A stretch of DNA of 64,000 nt from Acidobacteria bacterium SCN 69-37 (GTDB lineage: Bacteria > Acidobacteriota > Vicinamibacteria > Vicinamibacterales > SCN-69-37): assembly GCA_001724025.1 (NCBI GenBank), contig MEDJ01000003.1:21001-85000 (forward strand). The letters are read 5' to 3'. The position numbers and the translations under genes were made by a program. A model generated the notes under the pieces. That model had not been told where the DNA came from. It searched no databases and worked only from the letters and a program-made list of their open reading frames with translations. Below, one piece after another: positions 26,485 through 38,332 of this stretch. The stretch's first letter is position 1. Every line of letters begins with the position of its first letter.

Positions 26485-26835
26485 GTGCGTGGACTGCTGG
26501 TGGCCCTTCTCCTGTGCGCGGTGATTGCGGCCGCACCGCCTGCGGCCGCGGCCGACGACGTCGAGATTCTCGTGGGGACCGTCACGAAGATCGACGACGA
26601 GTTCACGCGGATGACCATCACCTGGACCATTGACGGCGAGACGCGGTCGGAAGAGGTCGCAATCAGCCAGGCGACGTCGATCACGCGCGACGGCGTGGGC
26701 GTGCCGCGGTCGGAGGTGGCGGTCGGGGTGGCCGTGACCGTGCTCGCGATGGAGAACCCGTACCTGATCCTCGACGTGCTCGAGGCCACCGACATCCTGC
26801 TCGGACGTCAGGACGTCCACCTGCTCTTCCAGTAA
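26485..26835 (+). CDS. Small exported hypothetical protein
   Basis: 116 residues with a signal peptide (MRGLLVALLLCAVIAAAPPAAA, cut before or at ADDVEI). The mature part is short and beta-rich (ILVGTVTKIDDEFTRMTITW, SEEVAISQATSITRDG, VGVAVTVLAMENPYLILDVL), looking like a small OB- or DUF5666-like barrel found in exported proteins. The GTG start follows a -10 box by 7 nt without ribosome-binding site. It is divergent from the GcvR-like gene. Function unknown. Confidence 0.75.
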   Translation: MRGLLVALLLCAVIAAAPPAAAADDVEILVGTVTKIDDEFTRMTITWTIDGETRSEEVAISQATSITRDGVGVPRSEVAVGVAVTVLAMENPYLILDVLEATDILLGRQDVHLLFQ

Positions 26836-26878
26836 CGGCCTGTCCTTTCCTGTCACACCCCGGAACGATGCTGGGGGC

Positions 26879-27070
26879 ATGGCGAAACACGCGACCACAG
26901 GACGGACCACCACGATCATCGTGAACCTGGCGATCTATCGTGCGGCACGGCGCGATCCGGCGGGGACCGGCGATTCGACAGGCCGGCGGCTGATCGCGCT
27001 GCGGCTGCCGTCTCCCCGCGCCCTGGCGCATCGTCGGCGCATGCTCGCGCACCTGGCCACGCAGGCGTAG
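26879..27070 (+). CDS. Possible small hypothetical protein
   Basis: 63 residues, Arg/Ala-rich, starting ATG 26879 with a weak GGGGG upstream. Codon bias is compatible with coding, but there is no recognisable motif and the length is small, so it may be spurious. Confidence 0.3.
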   Translation: MAKHATTGRTTTIIVNLAIYRAARRDPAGTGDSTGRRLIALRLPSPRALAHRRRMLAHLATQA

Positions 27071-27149
27071 ATGCGGTTCGCCGGACGGCGGCCAGGGCGG
27101 CACGCTGTATGATCCGCGCGGTTTCTGAACCACAGTTTCCGGCGGCCTT

Positions 27150-28784
<1,635 letters not shown>

Positions 28785-28796
28785 AGACGCGTCGGT

Positions 28797-28818
28797 CCCC
28801 GAGGCTGAAGCCCCGGGG
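28797..28818. repeat. REP-like palindrome (family A)
   Basis: Arms CCCCGAGGCT and AGCCCCGGGG around GA, with one A-C mismatch in the stem, followed by the family flank CTCCG. It starts 12 bp after the lactate permease stop. The preceding GCGTCGG and following CCGATCGTCTCAG recur near the copy at 31889. Confidence 0.75.
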
Positions 28819-28890
28819 CTCCGATCGTCTCAGTTCTCAGGTGTTTCCGTCCGTTGCTTCTTTTTCGGGCCTCGCCGAGTCCTCCGTGGA

Positions 28891-28896
28891 TATAAT
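28891..28896 (+). promoter_or_regulatory. Consensus -10 box upstream of the LuxR-type pair
   Basis: A perfect TATAAT, 20 bases before the ATG at 28917. No clear -35 hexamer at 16-18 bp. Confidence 0.45.
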
Positions 28897-28916
28897 CCGT
28901 CAGCCCACGGCAATCT

Positions 28917-29387
28917 ATGGCAGCTCCTGCTGGCTCGTCATTCGACGAACTCGTGTTCGCGATCTATCGAGCTGCCGAGTCCCCCTCGGCCTGGAAGGAT
29001 TGTCTGGATCGCATCCGCGGTGCGCTCGACGGTACGGGTATCTCGCTGATGCATCACGACGCCGAGTTCCAGCAGCGGAGTGTCGTTGCGCACGAGGGCT
29101 TCGACGAGCAGAGCTTCGTGCGCTATCGCGACTACTATCACCAAGTGGATCCATGGGGGCAGGCGTTGCGCCATATCGACCTGTCGGCCGGGCGTGTCGT
29201 CGAGGGCTGCGAGATCGTCGCGCCTGCCGATGTGCGGCGCAGCGAGTACTACGCGGACTTCGGCAGATACATCGGATCGGCGCAGTCGCTGTTTGGCGCC
29301 ATCGAAACCGATGAGAAGCGGACGGCGCTCATCATCGTGCTGCGGGGCCCCGCAGGGGTGAGGGAACCGCGCGCCGCCGGCGGCTGA
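28917..29387 (+). pseudogene. Truncated LuxR-type regulator, sensory part only
   Basis: 156 residues clearly paralogous to the N-terminal domain of the next gene (shared Y-Y/F-HQ-V/I-DPW core and an AxxDxWxxxL-type opening). It has no DNA-binding domain. The reading frame ends at TGA 29385, but the same frame continues without further stop as RPELRDRPLLSQAMPRH, which resembles the end of this sensory domain, and runs straight into the next gene. This looks like a damaged tandem duplicate: nonsense mutation plus loss of the HTH half. If expressed, the lone domain could still bind its ligand or partner. Confidence 0.65.
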
Positions 29388-29426
29388 CGTCCCGAACTGC
29401 GCGACCGTCCACTGCTGTCCCAGGCC

Positions 29427-30578
29427 ATGCCTCGCCATACCGACTTCACGGACGCCCGGCTGCTCGAACTCATTCGCCTGGCCTACGCCGCAGCGTTGGA
29501 TGAGCGGCAATGGCCGGAGTTCCTCAACGCGCTTCCTGACGTCTTCGGCGGGACGGCTGCGTTGCTGCTGCAGCACGACATGATCGGGCGGGGGCAGGTC
29601 AACTGGTCGTCCAATCTCGAGCCGGACGAACTCGGGCGCTATCAGGCGTACTTCCACCAGATCGACCCGTGGGCGACCAGTGAACACGCGCGGCGGCGGG
29701 CGGTCGCGGGCTCGGTGCTGCCCGACGAGGCCCTGCTGTCGCGTACCGAGCTGAAGCGAACCGAGTTTTTCGGCTTTGTCGAACGGAACGAGATGGCGCG
29801 GGTGATGGTCTCGATGGCGAACCGGGATGCCGAGCTGATCTCGTGTCTGTCGGTCTATCGTGGCGAGCGAGACGCGTCGTTCGAGGATGGGAGCGGGGCG
29901 TTCATGCGGGCGCTGCTGCCGCACGTGGCGCAGGCGCTGCGCGTGCACAACCGGCTGACCGGACTGGTATCACGCATGACCGCGGCAGCTGAAGCGCTCG
30001 ACCAATTGTCGATGGCCGTGTTCTTCGTGAATGGCGACGGCCGCGTCGCGCTGATGAATCGATCTGGCGAGCACCTGGTGGCCGCGCGGAACGGCCTGCA
30101 GTTCAACGATGGCGAACTGCGGGCCGAGACCGCCGACGCGACGCGTCAGCTCCGCACGGCCATCGCCGATGCGCGCGCCCTGGCCCGCGACGGCCGGCTG
30201 GCGACAGTCAGCTACCTGACCTTGCCACGGCGGTCGGACTGCCGGCCGCTCCACGTGCGTATCGTGCCGATCGACGCCTCCCGCCGCGTGAGTGCCCTGC
30301 CTGTTCCGGACGCCGCCGTCGCGTGCCTGTTCGTGACCGATCCCGGCGCGGAAACGGCAGCCGTTCGCGCGGAGGCGCTGCGGATGTTCTTTCAGTTGAC
30401 GCCGGCTGAAGTGCGCGTGGCGACAAGACTCGCCGAGGGGCTCACGCCGAACGAGGTAGCGGACGTCCTCGGTCTCACGCGCAACACCGTTCGCTGGTAT
30501 GTCAAGCAGATCTGCGCCAAGGTGGGCGCCTCCACGCAGGCGCAGCTCATGCGGGTGATGCAGTCCGTCGCGCCGTAG
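29427..30578 (+). CDS. LuxR-family transcriptional regulator
   Basis: 383 residues. The N-terminal 190 form a PAS/GAF-like sensory region (DPWATSEHARRRAVAGSV, ELKRTEFFGFVER), the middle (195-300) a second PAS-like domain, and residues 312-375 a LuxR helix-turn-helix: FQLTPAEVRVATRLAEGLTPNEVADVLGLTRNTVRWYVKQICAKVGA. No receiver Asp and no autoinducer-binding signature, so the signal is unknown. The ATG at 29427 may follow from fusion with the broken paralogue upstream, since both share a frame. No obvious target gene is adjacent other than the lectin-like pair downstream. Confidence 0.85.
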   Translation: MPRHTDFTDARLLELIRLAYAAALDERQWPEFLNALPDVFGGTAALLLQHDMIGRGQVNWSSNLEPDELGRYQAYFHQIDPWATSEHARRRAVAGSVLPDEALLSRTELKRTEFFGFVERNEMARVMVSMANRDAELISCLSVYRGERDASFEDGSGAFMRALLPHVAQALRVHNRLTGLVSRMTAAAEALDQLSMAVFFVNGDGRVALMNRSGEHLVAARNGLQFNDGELRAETADATRQLRTAIADARALARDGRLATVSYLTLPRRSDCRPLHVRIVPIDASRRVSALPVPDAAVACLFVTDPGAETAAVRAEALRMFFQLTPAEVRVATRLAEGLTPNEVADVLGLTRNTVRWYVKQICAKVGASTQAQLMRVMQSVAP

Positions 30579-30733
30579 CCGAGCGCGCCCTTCCCCCGTG
30601 CTGGAGGTTCCCTCGGGGTATCGCGACTGCGGCCAAACCTGAGTCAGGCGCCCACACCATTCGCGCTTGGTCGAGGCCCGACCAGGTATCAGCCAGGGAC
30701 GACGGCCTTCCAGGAGTCGCGAGTCCGCTGATG

Positions 30734-30749
30734 CCTCCCATGTGGGAGG
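30734..30749. promoter_or_regulatory. Inverted repeat upstream of the small exported pair
   Basis: CCTCCCA, TG, TGGGAGG: a seven-base perfect dyad about 110 bp before the gene at 30859, in a region without coding sequence (30579-30858). It could be an operator or a small hairpin. Nothing else is recognised in the gap. Confidence 0.3.
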
Positions 30750-30858
30750 TGATTGCCGGAAAACGAGCGGCTAATCTTCGCGACGGTTCCTGTCTACCGG
30801 AGGCGTCGTCGTCCTCGCGCCGCCTCCTTGATCGCATGGATCGATTTGGAGGTGTCCA

Positions 30859-31176
30859 ATGGCTCGCATTCACGTTCCGGCAAACGTCACGGTCACAACC
30901 CACTCTGATGTTCAGTCGCCTGCGGCTGGTGGCGGCGAGGCGATTCTGCCGGGAACTGCCGGCTTGCACGCGGCCGCGGGCGGTTGCGCAGGAGAGTGGG
31001 CCAAGGCAATCGGTCTGATCAATGCTCCTGCGCATCAGAACACGCTGGTGATCCGCGGCAACTGGTCCGACGTCAGTGCGGCTTATCAAAAGGGCAAGCA
31101 GTGTCGCCCCGACCTTGTCAGTGTCGATCTCTACGACAGCCCCGTGCTGGTATGCGCCCCGTACATCGCCTGCTGA
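30859..31176 (+). CDS. Hypothetical small Cys-containing protein
   Basis: 105 residues, ATG with GGAGG six bases upstream. No signal peptide. The second half has the Cys residues (KGKQCRPDLV, VLVCAPYIAC at the very end) and a WSDVSAAY segment that echoes WSDGTAAV in the next gene. Local GC is lower than in the core genes. It forms a two-gene unit with the exported protein 12 bp downstream. Not recognised. Confidence 0.65.
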   Translation: MARIHVPANVTVTTHSDVQSPAAGGGEAILPGTAGLHAAAGGCAGEWAKAIGLINAPAHQNTLVIRGNWSDVSAAYQKGKQCRPDLVSVDLYDSPVLVCAPYIAC

Positions 31177-31188
31177 GGGAGATCACAA

Positions 31189-31815
31189 ATGCGCAGGGGA
31201 CTTCTCGTCAGTCTGACGGTGATCGTGGCGTTCGGCGCGGTCGTCGGTGTTGCTGAGCAGGGCTCCAAGATTCAGGTGCTGCAGGCGTCATGGTCCGACG
31301 GCACGGCCGCCGTCGACGTTCGTCAGCAGGTCGCACAAGCCTGTGACGGCCTCACGGCCTGCACCGCGCCCGTGAACTCGCTCTCGTTGCCTCTGCCGAG
31401 CGGGCGCAGAGTCGTGAAGTCTCTCAGTGTGACCTACCGTTGCGGCTCGAGAACCATGACCGCGGCCAGCCGGGAGTACCTCAACTTCCGGCTTGACTGC
31501 GGTTCAGATTCCGCTCAGCCGACCACCCTCATTGATTTCCGGGTGGACCAGGGGCCCAGCTGCGACAGTCTCGGCGGTAGTGAGCAGATGTTGCTTCCTG
31601 CCGGCTACAACTATTGCTGGCATCATGTGTTCGAGTTCAGCCAGGCAGGCAACTCGTCGTCGACCGTTGCCCGTCTGGGCAACGGGATCTCGGTTGACTG
31701 GCACGTCGCTCCCGGCGGATTTCCGTGTCCGACGTTCGGAGGGAGGGGCTGGATGGAGAAGGTGTTCATCGTGGCCGGGAGCCTGCCGGGTGAGTCGTGT
31801 CCGGTGCGGCCATAG
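31189..31815 (+). CDS. Exported Cys-rich protein with lectin (SUEL)-like domain
   Basis: 208 residues with a signal peptide (MRRGLLVSLTVIVAFGAVVGVA). Residues 28-105 show the spacing of rhamnose-binding SUEL-type lectin folds: IQVLQASW, DVRQQVAQACDGLTAC, then KSLSVTYRCG, matching the DVT...C.G...C...V.Y.CG pattern. The C-terminal half is beta-rich with four more Cys (GPSCDSL, NYCWHHVFEF, GFPCPTF, GESCP), probably disulfide-bonded outside the cytoplasm. GGGAG precedes the ATG. Lower GC and lack of homologous neighbours suggest an accessory or acquired pair. Carbohydrate binding is inferred only. Confidence 0.65.
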   Translation: MRRGLLVSLTVIVAFGAVVGVAEQGSKIQVLQASWSDGTAAVDVRQQVAQACDGLTACTAPVNSLSLPLPSGRRVVKSLSVTYRCGSRTMTAASREYLNFRLDCGSDSAQPTTLIDFRVDQGPSCDSLGGSEQMLLPAGYNYCWHHVFEFSQAGNSSSTVARLGNGISVDWHVAPGGFPCPTFGGRGWMEKVFIVAGSLPGESCPVRP

Positions 31816-31888
31816 GGGCCACATCTCCGCGTTCCGCCAGCGCGCATCACGCAGGCAGCCTCATGGCAGGCGAGCGGTACGCGTCGGT

Positions 31889-31910
31889 CCCCGAGGCTGA
31901 AGCCTCGGGG
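31889..31910. repeat. REP-like palindrome (family A)
   Basis: Arms CCCCGAGGCT and AGCCTCGGGG around GA, followed by CTCCG. Fully paired copy; shares upstream GCGTCGGT with the copy at 28797. Confidence 0.8.
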
Positions 31911-31958
31911 CTCCGGCCGTCCGTCCGCCTCGGGGATCCGATCGTCTCAGGTCGAACT

Positions 31959-32019
31959 TCTGACTTCTGACTTCTCACTCTCCCGAACTTCTGGCTTCTG
32001 TCTTCTGGCTTCTCACTTC

Positions 32020-32024
<5 letters not shown>
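31959..32024. repeat. Heptamer tandem array, ACTTCTG family
   Basis: About nine degenerate seven-base units (ACTTCTG, GCTTCTG, TCTTCTG, ACTTCTC) lie just beyond the 3' end of the mutase gene. The pyrimidine-rich strand is unusual in this GC-rich genome. It includes the last bases of the mutase stop region. Confidence 0.75.
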
Positions 32025-33561
<1,537 letters not shown>

Positions 33562-33567
33562 GCCGGC

Positions 33568-33573
33568 ATTGTA
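33568..33573 (-). promoter_or_regulatory. -10 box of a probable leaderless mutase transcript
   Basis: TACAAT on the minus strand, six bases before GTG 33561, with no Shine-Dalgarno sequence in the gap. Confidence 0.5.
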
Positions 33574-33599
33574 CGTGACGCGGATCGGCGCGTCGGCGT

Positions 33600-33629
33600 T
33601 TGACACTCCGCGCGACGTGTTTCTACAAT
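33600..33629 (+). promoter_or_regulatory. Sigma-70 type promoter
   Basis: TTGACA (33600-33605), 18-bp spacer, TACAAT (33624-33629). The best -35/-10 pair in the window. It should drive the small gene at 33711 with a 5'-UTR of about 75 nt, divergently from the mutase promoter. Confidence 0.65.
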
Positions 33630-33710
33630 GCGCGCAGTTCACGCCCGTGGCCGACACCCACTGCCTGCCCCGCACGTTTTCCGGCCCCACGCTTCGACAG
33701 TGAGGTTCTC

Positions 33711-34004
33711 ATGGATGCGCTCATGAACCAGTTGGCTCGAGAGATGACGGACGCGATCGCCGCGGTCGTGGCGAACGATCCGGCCATCGAAGCGTGCCGG
33801 GAGAAGGCGCGGGCCGCTGGTCTCGACATGCGCGTGTCGCTCGAGACCGTGATCGGCTTCGCGGATCGGGCCTCGGCCGGCAAGGCCGGGACCCGGACCC
33901 GCCAGTCGCCGCGCACGACCTTCGAGATCAGCGCGAACGACAAACGGTTCCTCAAGTCCCTCCGGATTGCCTCCGATCAGGCGACCGAAAAGGAAGTCGA
34001 GTAG
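33711..34004 (+). CDS. Hypothetical conserved-looking small protein
   Basis: 97 residues from the ATG at 33711 (GAGG upstream). Acidic-basic helical N-terminus (MDALMNQLAREMTDAIAAVVANDP, IEACREKARAAGLDMRVSLE) followed by a basic Thr/Arg stretch (AGKAGTRTRQSPRTTFEIS) and a helical end (NDKRFLKSLRIASD). No signal peptide. The stop TAG lies in the arm of a palindrome shared with the convergent gpmA. Function unknown. Confidence 0.7.
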   Translation: MDALMNQLAREMTDAIAAVVANDPAIEACREKARAAGLDMRVSLETVIGFADRASAGKAGTRTRQSPRTTFEISANDKRFLKSLRIASDQATEKEVE

Positions 34005-34027
34005 GGGCGCGTCGCCCCTACTTTTTT
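34001..34027. terminator. Palindrome with T-run: terminator and shared stop codons
   Basis: Arms GTAGGGGCG and CGCCCCTAC around CGT, followed on the plus strand by six T. It should terminate the small plus-strand gene. TAG 34002-34004 ends that gene; the inverse TAG (34018-34020) ends gpmA. The T-run encodes the Lys-Lys end of gpmA. Member of the 28-bp palindrome family B. Confidence 0.75.
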
Positions 34028-34761
34028 GCCTGATTGGCGACGGCGTCGGCCGCGCGCTTCGCGGCCTCCGGATCGCCCAGGTAGTAGTGGCGGATCGGCT
34101 TCAGGTTGTCGTCGAGTTCGTACACCAGCGGAATCGCCGTCGGGATGTTCAGGTCGACGATGTCGGCGTCCGAGATCCCGTCGAGGTACTTCACCAGCGC
34201 GCGCAGGCTGTTGCCGTGCGCAGCGATGAGCACGCGCTTGCCGGCCCTGACCTCGGGGGCAATCGTCGACTCCCAGTACGGGACGAACCGCGCGATCGTC
34301 TCCTTGAGCGATTCGGTGGCCGGCAGTTCGGCATCCGTCAGCCCGGCGTAGCGCGGGTCGTGGGCCGGGTGGCGCGGATCGGCGCGGTCGAGCGGCGGGG
34401 GTGGCGTGTCGAAGCTGCGGCGCCAGATCTTCGTCTGGGCCTCACCGTGCTGCGCGGCGGTCTCGGCCTTGTTCAGGCCCTGCAGCGCGCCGTAATGCCG
34501 CTCGTTGAGCCGCCAGTTCCTGGTGACGGGAATCCACAGCTGATCCAGGGCATCGAGCGCCAGCCAGCAGGTGCGGATGGCGCGCTTGAGCACTGAGGTG
34601 AAGGCCACGTCGAAGACGTAGCCCTCCTGGCGCAGCAGTTCGCCGGCCGCCTTCGCTTCGCCGAGCCCCTTCTCGCTCAGATCGACGTCGGTCCAGCCGG
34701 TGAACCGGTTCTCGTGGTTCCAGGTGCTTTCGCCGTGACGGAGCAGGACGACTTTGTACAT
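34018..34761 (-). CDS. gpmA: 2,3-bisphosphoglycerate-dependent phosphoglycerate mutase
   Basis: 247 residues, the normal dPGM length. It interconverts 3- and 2-phosphoglycerate. Motifs: [12 protein letters not shown] (phosphohistidine), [26 protein letters not shown] (ERHYG) and [17 protein letters not shown]. It is downstream of eno on the same strand, 103 bp away, so the two last-but-one glycolytic steps are grouped. Two palindromic repeats lie in the gap before its start (34789-34808 and 34841-34868). The C-terminal Lys-Lys and stop are in the palindrome at 34001. Confidence 0.97.
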   Translation of the reverse strand: MYKVVLLRHGESTWNHENRFTGWTDVDLSEKGLGEAKAAGELLRQEGYVFDVAFTSVLKRAIRTCWLALDALDQLWIPVTRNWRLNERHYGALQGLNKAETAAQHGEAQTKIWRRSFDTPPPPLDRADPRHPAHDPRYAGLTDAELPATESLKETIARFVPYWESTIAPEVRAGKRVLIAAHGNSLRALVKYLDGISDADIVDLNIPTAIPLVYELDDNLKPIRHYYLGDPEAAKRAADAVANQAKK

Positions 34762-34788
34762 GGTGATGTTCCCGTGTGATGTCTGTCA

Positions 34789-34808
34789 GGGCGACGCGTG
34801 CGTCGCCC
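34789..34808. repeat. Palindromic repeat, family B variant
   Basis: Arms GGGCGACGC and GCGTCGCCC around GT, between gpmA and eno, 28 bp upstream of the gpmA start. Confidence 0.7.
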
Positions 34809-34840
34809 CGGCGAATTCACGATGGTTGACGTCGCGATTT

Positions 34841-36492
<1,652 letters not shown>

Positions 36493-38313
36493 ATGCCCCG
36501 CTGCGTTCCCGTCCTCGCCGCGCTCGTCTGTGCTGTCGCGTTGTCCGATGACGCCACCGCGCAGGTGTCGACCCCGGCGCCACCGGTCCGCGTCCAGGCG
36601 TCGGCCGGCCTCGTGTCCGGCGTGATCGGCGTCGTGACCGACGAGGCCGGAACCGGCATCGGCGGCGCCAGCATCCTCGCCATGGGCGCCACGCTTGCCG
36701 TGGTCCGGACCGACGACGCCGGTTACTTCCGTCTCGAGCTGACACCAGGCCCCTACATCCTGCGCGCGACGCGCGATGGCTACGTCTCGACCTATCGCGA
36801 GGCCGTCCACGTCCGGACCGATGCCCCGCTCGTGCGGACCATCACCCTGCTGCGGTCGTCCGACGACGGCGACGTGGTCCTGGCATCGGTCACGCGGCCG
36901 ATCGAGCACGTGGATGTCGACGCGCCGGCTGATGCCGATCCGATCGTGCCGAGCGATACGGCCTGGCGCCTGCGGCACCTGCCGCGGACGGTGCTCCGCG
37001 ACGAGACGCCGTCGGCGTGGGGGCGTGAGGAGCGCCGCGCTGCGCGTCGCCTGGACGCGTTGTCGCCGCTGCCCGACATCACCGGCCGCGTGGAGTTGAT
37101 CACGACCAGCGCCCTGGCCGCGTCCGGCGAACTGCCGGCCGTCGACTGGCCGCGCGGCGTGGCCTACGTCGTGCTGGGCGCGCCGGTGGGGACGCACGGC
37201 GACTGGAGCGTGCGCGCCTCGCTGGCCGGTGGCGAAACCGCGGCCTGGACGCTGGCGGCCGAGTACGCGTCGCGCACCGATCAGCGGCATGCCTTCCGCG
37301 CCGGTGTGTCGCACAGCGCCCAGACATTCTCCGATCCCACGCTGCGGCACTCGCTGGCGGCCATCGACACCGTGCGCCACGTGGGCGGCGTCCACGCGGC
37401 CGATGTCTGGACCGTCGGGCGCGGGCTCGAGATCGATTCGCGCCTCCGCGTGGAGCGGTACGAGTACCTCGCCGATCCCATGGTGTTCAGCGGCCGTCTC
37501 GGCGTCCGCCAGCAGGTCGGTGCCCGGTTCGTGCTGGTGGCCACGGCCTCGCCGCACATGGTGGCCCCGGGGGCCGATCAGTTCACGCCCCCCGCTTCGG
37601 CCGGGGTCTGGCTGCCGCCCGAGCGGACCTTTTCGTCGCTCCGCGGCGACGTCCTGCGTCCCGAGCGCGTCAACGCGTACGACGCCGGCGTCGACGCCGT
37701 CCTCGGCCGTGTGGCCGGTGCCACGACTGACGTCGTGCTGCGCGTGCGTCGCATCCGCGAGCAGTCGATCAACCAGCTCGCGACGATCTTCGGCCTCGAC
37801 GACGTCAGCCAGGTGGGGCACTACTACATGTCATCGCCCGGCGACGTGGCCCTCGACGGCTGGCTGATCGGGCTGGCCGGGGACCTGACGCCGTACGTCC
37901 ACGCGGCCGTGGACTATCGCACGGCCGCCGCCGCCTGGACGCCGGGCGTCGGTCGTCTCCCGCTGCGGCGCGTCGCGCCCTCGGCCGCGCGCACCGAGGC
38001 GGAGCAGCTGCACGACGTGACGGCCACCGTCGAGGCCACGGTGCCGTCGACGGCCACGCGCGTGAGCCTGGCCGTGCGCATCAATTCGGCGTTCAGCCGC
38101 CAGGATCGGCTCACGCCGGGATCCGGCGCCCGGTTCGCCCTGGAGATCCGGCAGCAGTTGCCCGGGCGGCCGTTCGGCGGCAGCGAATTGAACCTGCTGT
38201 GGTCGGCGCGCACGCTGATGCACGAGTTCGAGACCGCGGGCGGCTTCTACGACGAACTGCTCACCGTGGCCCCGCCGGTCAGGCTGACGTGCGGCCTGCA
38301 GATGCGTTTCTGA
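36493..38313 (+). CDS. Outer-membrane protein with carboxypeptidase-regulatory domain (TonB-receptor-like barrel)
   Basis: 606 residues from the ATG at 36493 (GAGAGG upstream; an earlier TTG is less likely). Signal peptide MPRCVPVLAALVCAVALSDDATA. Residues 38-125 are a carboxypeptidase-regulatory module (GVIGVVTDEAGTGIGGASI, DDAGYFRLELTPGPYILRATRDGYVS). From about 190 the sequence alternates like an outer-membrane beta-barrel and ends in CGLQMRF, with the terminal Phe typical of BAM substrates. It is shorter than Oar-like receptors and no plug domain is evident. It precedes the kinase/regulator pair by 19 bp, suggesting shared transcription. Ligand unknown. Confidence 0.72.
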   Translation: MPRCVPVLAALVCAVALSDDATAQVSTPAPPVRVQASAGLVSGVIGVVTDEAGTGIGGASILAMGATLAVVRTDDAGYFRLELTPGPYILRATRDGYVSTYREAVHVRTDAPLVRTITLLRSSDDGDVVLASVTRPIEHVDVDAPADADPIVPSDTAWRLRHLPRTVLRDETPSAWGREERRAARRLDALSPLPDITGRVELITTSALAASGELPAVDWPRGVAYVVLGAPVGTHGDWSVRASLAGGETAAWTLAAEYASRTDQRHAFRAGVSHSAQTFSDPTLRHSLAAIDTVRHVGGVHAADVWTVGRGLEIDSRLRVERYEYLADPMVFSGRLGVRQQVGARFVLVATASPHMVAPGADQFTPPASAGVWLPPERTFSSLRGDVLRPERVNAYDAGVDAVLGRVAGATTDVVLRVRRIREQSINQLATIFGLDDVSQVGHYYMSSPGDVALDGWLIGLAGDLTPYVHAAVDYRTAAAAWTPGVGRLPLRRVAPSAARTEAEQLHDVTATVEATVPSTATRVSLAVRINSAFSRQDRLTPGSGARFALEIRQQLPGRPFGGSELNLLWSARTLMHEFETAGGFYDELLTVAPPVRLTCGLQMRF

Positions 38314-38332
38314 TCGACGGGATCCGGACGAC

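Noticed and set aside
30547..31089. 180-codon minus-strand frame opposite the small protein at 30859
   Set aside because: The plus-strand gene has a good ribosome site and partner gene; the minus frame has neither.
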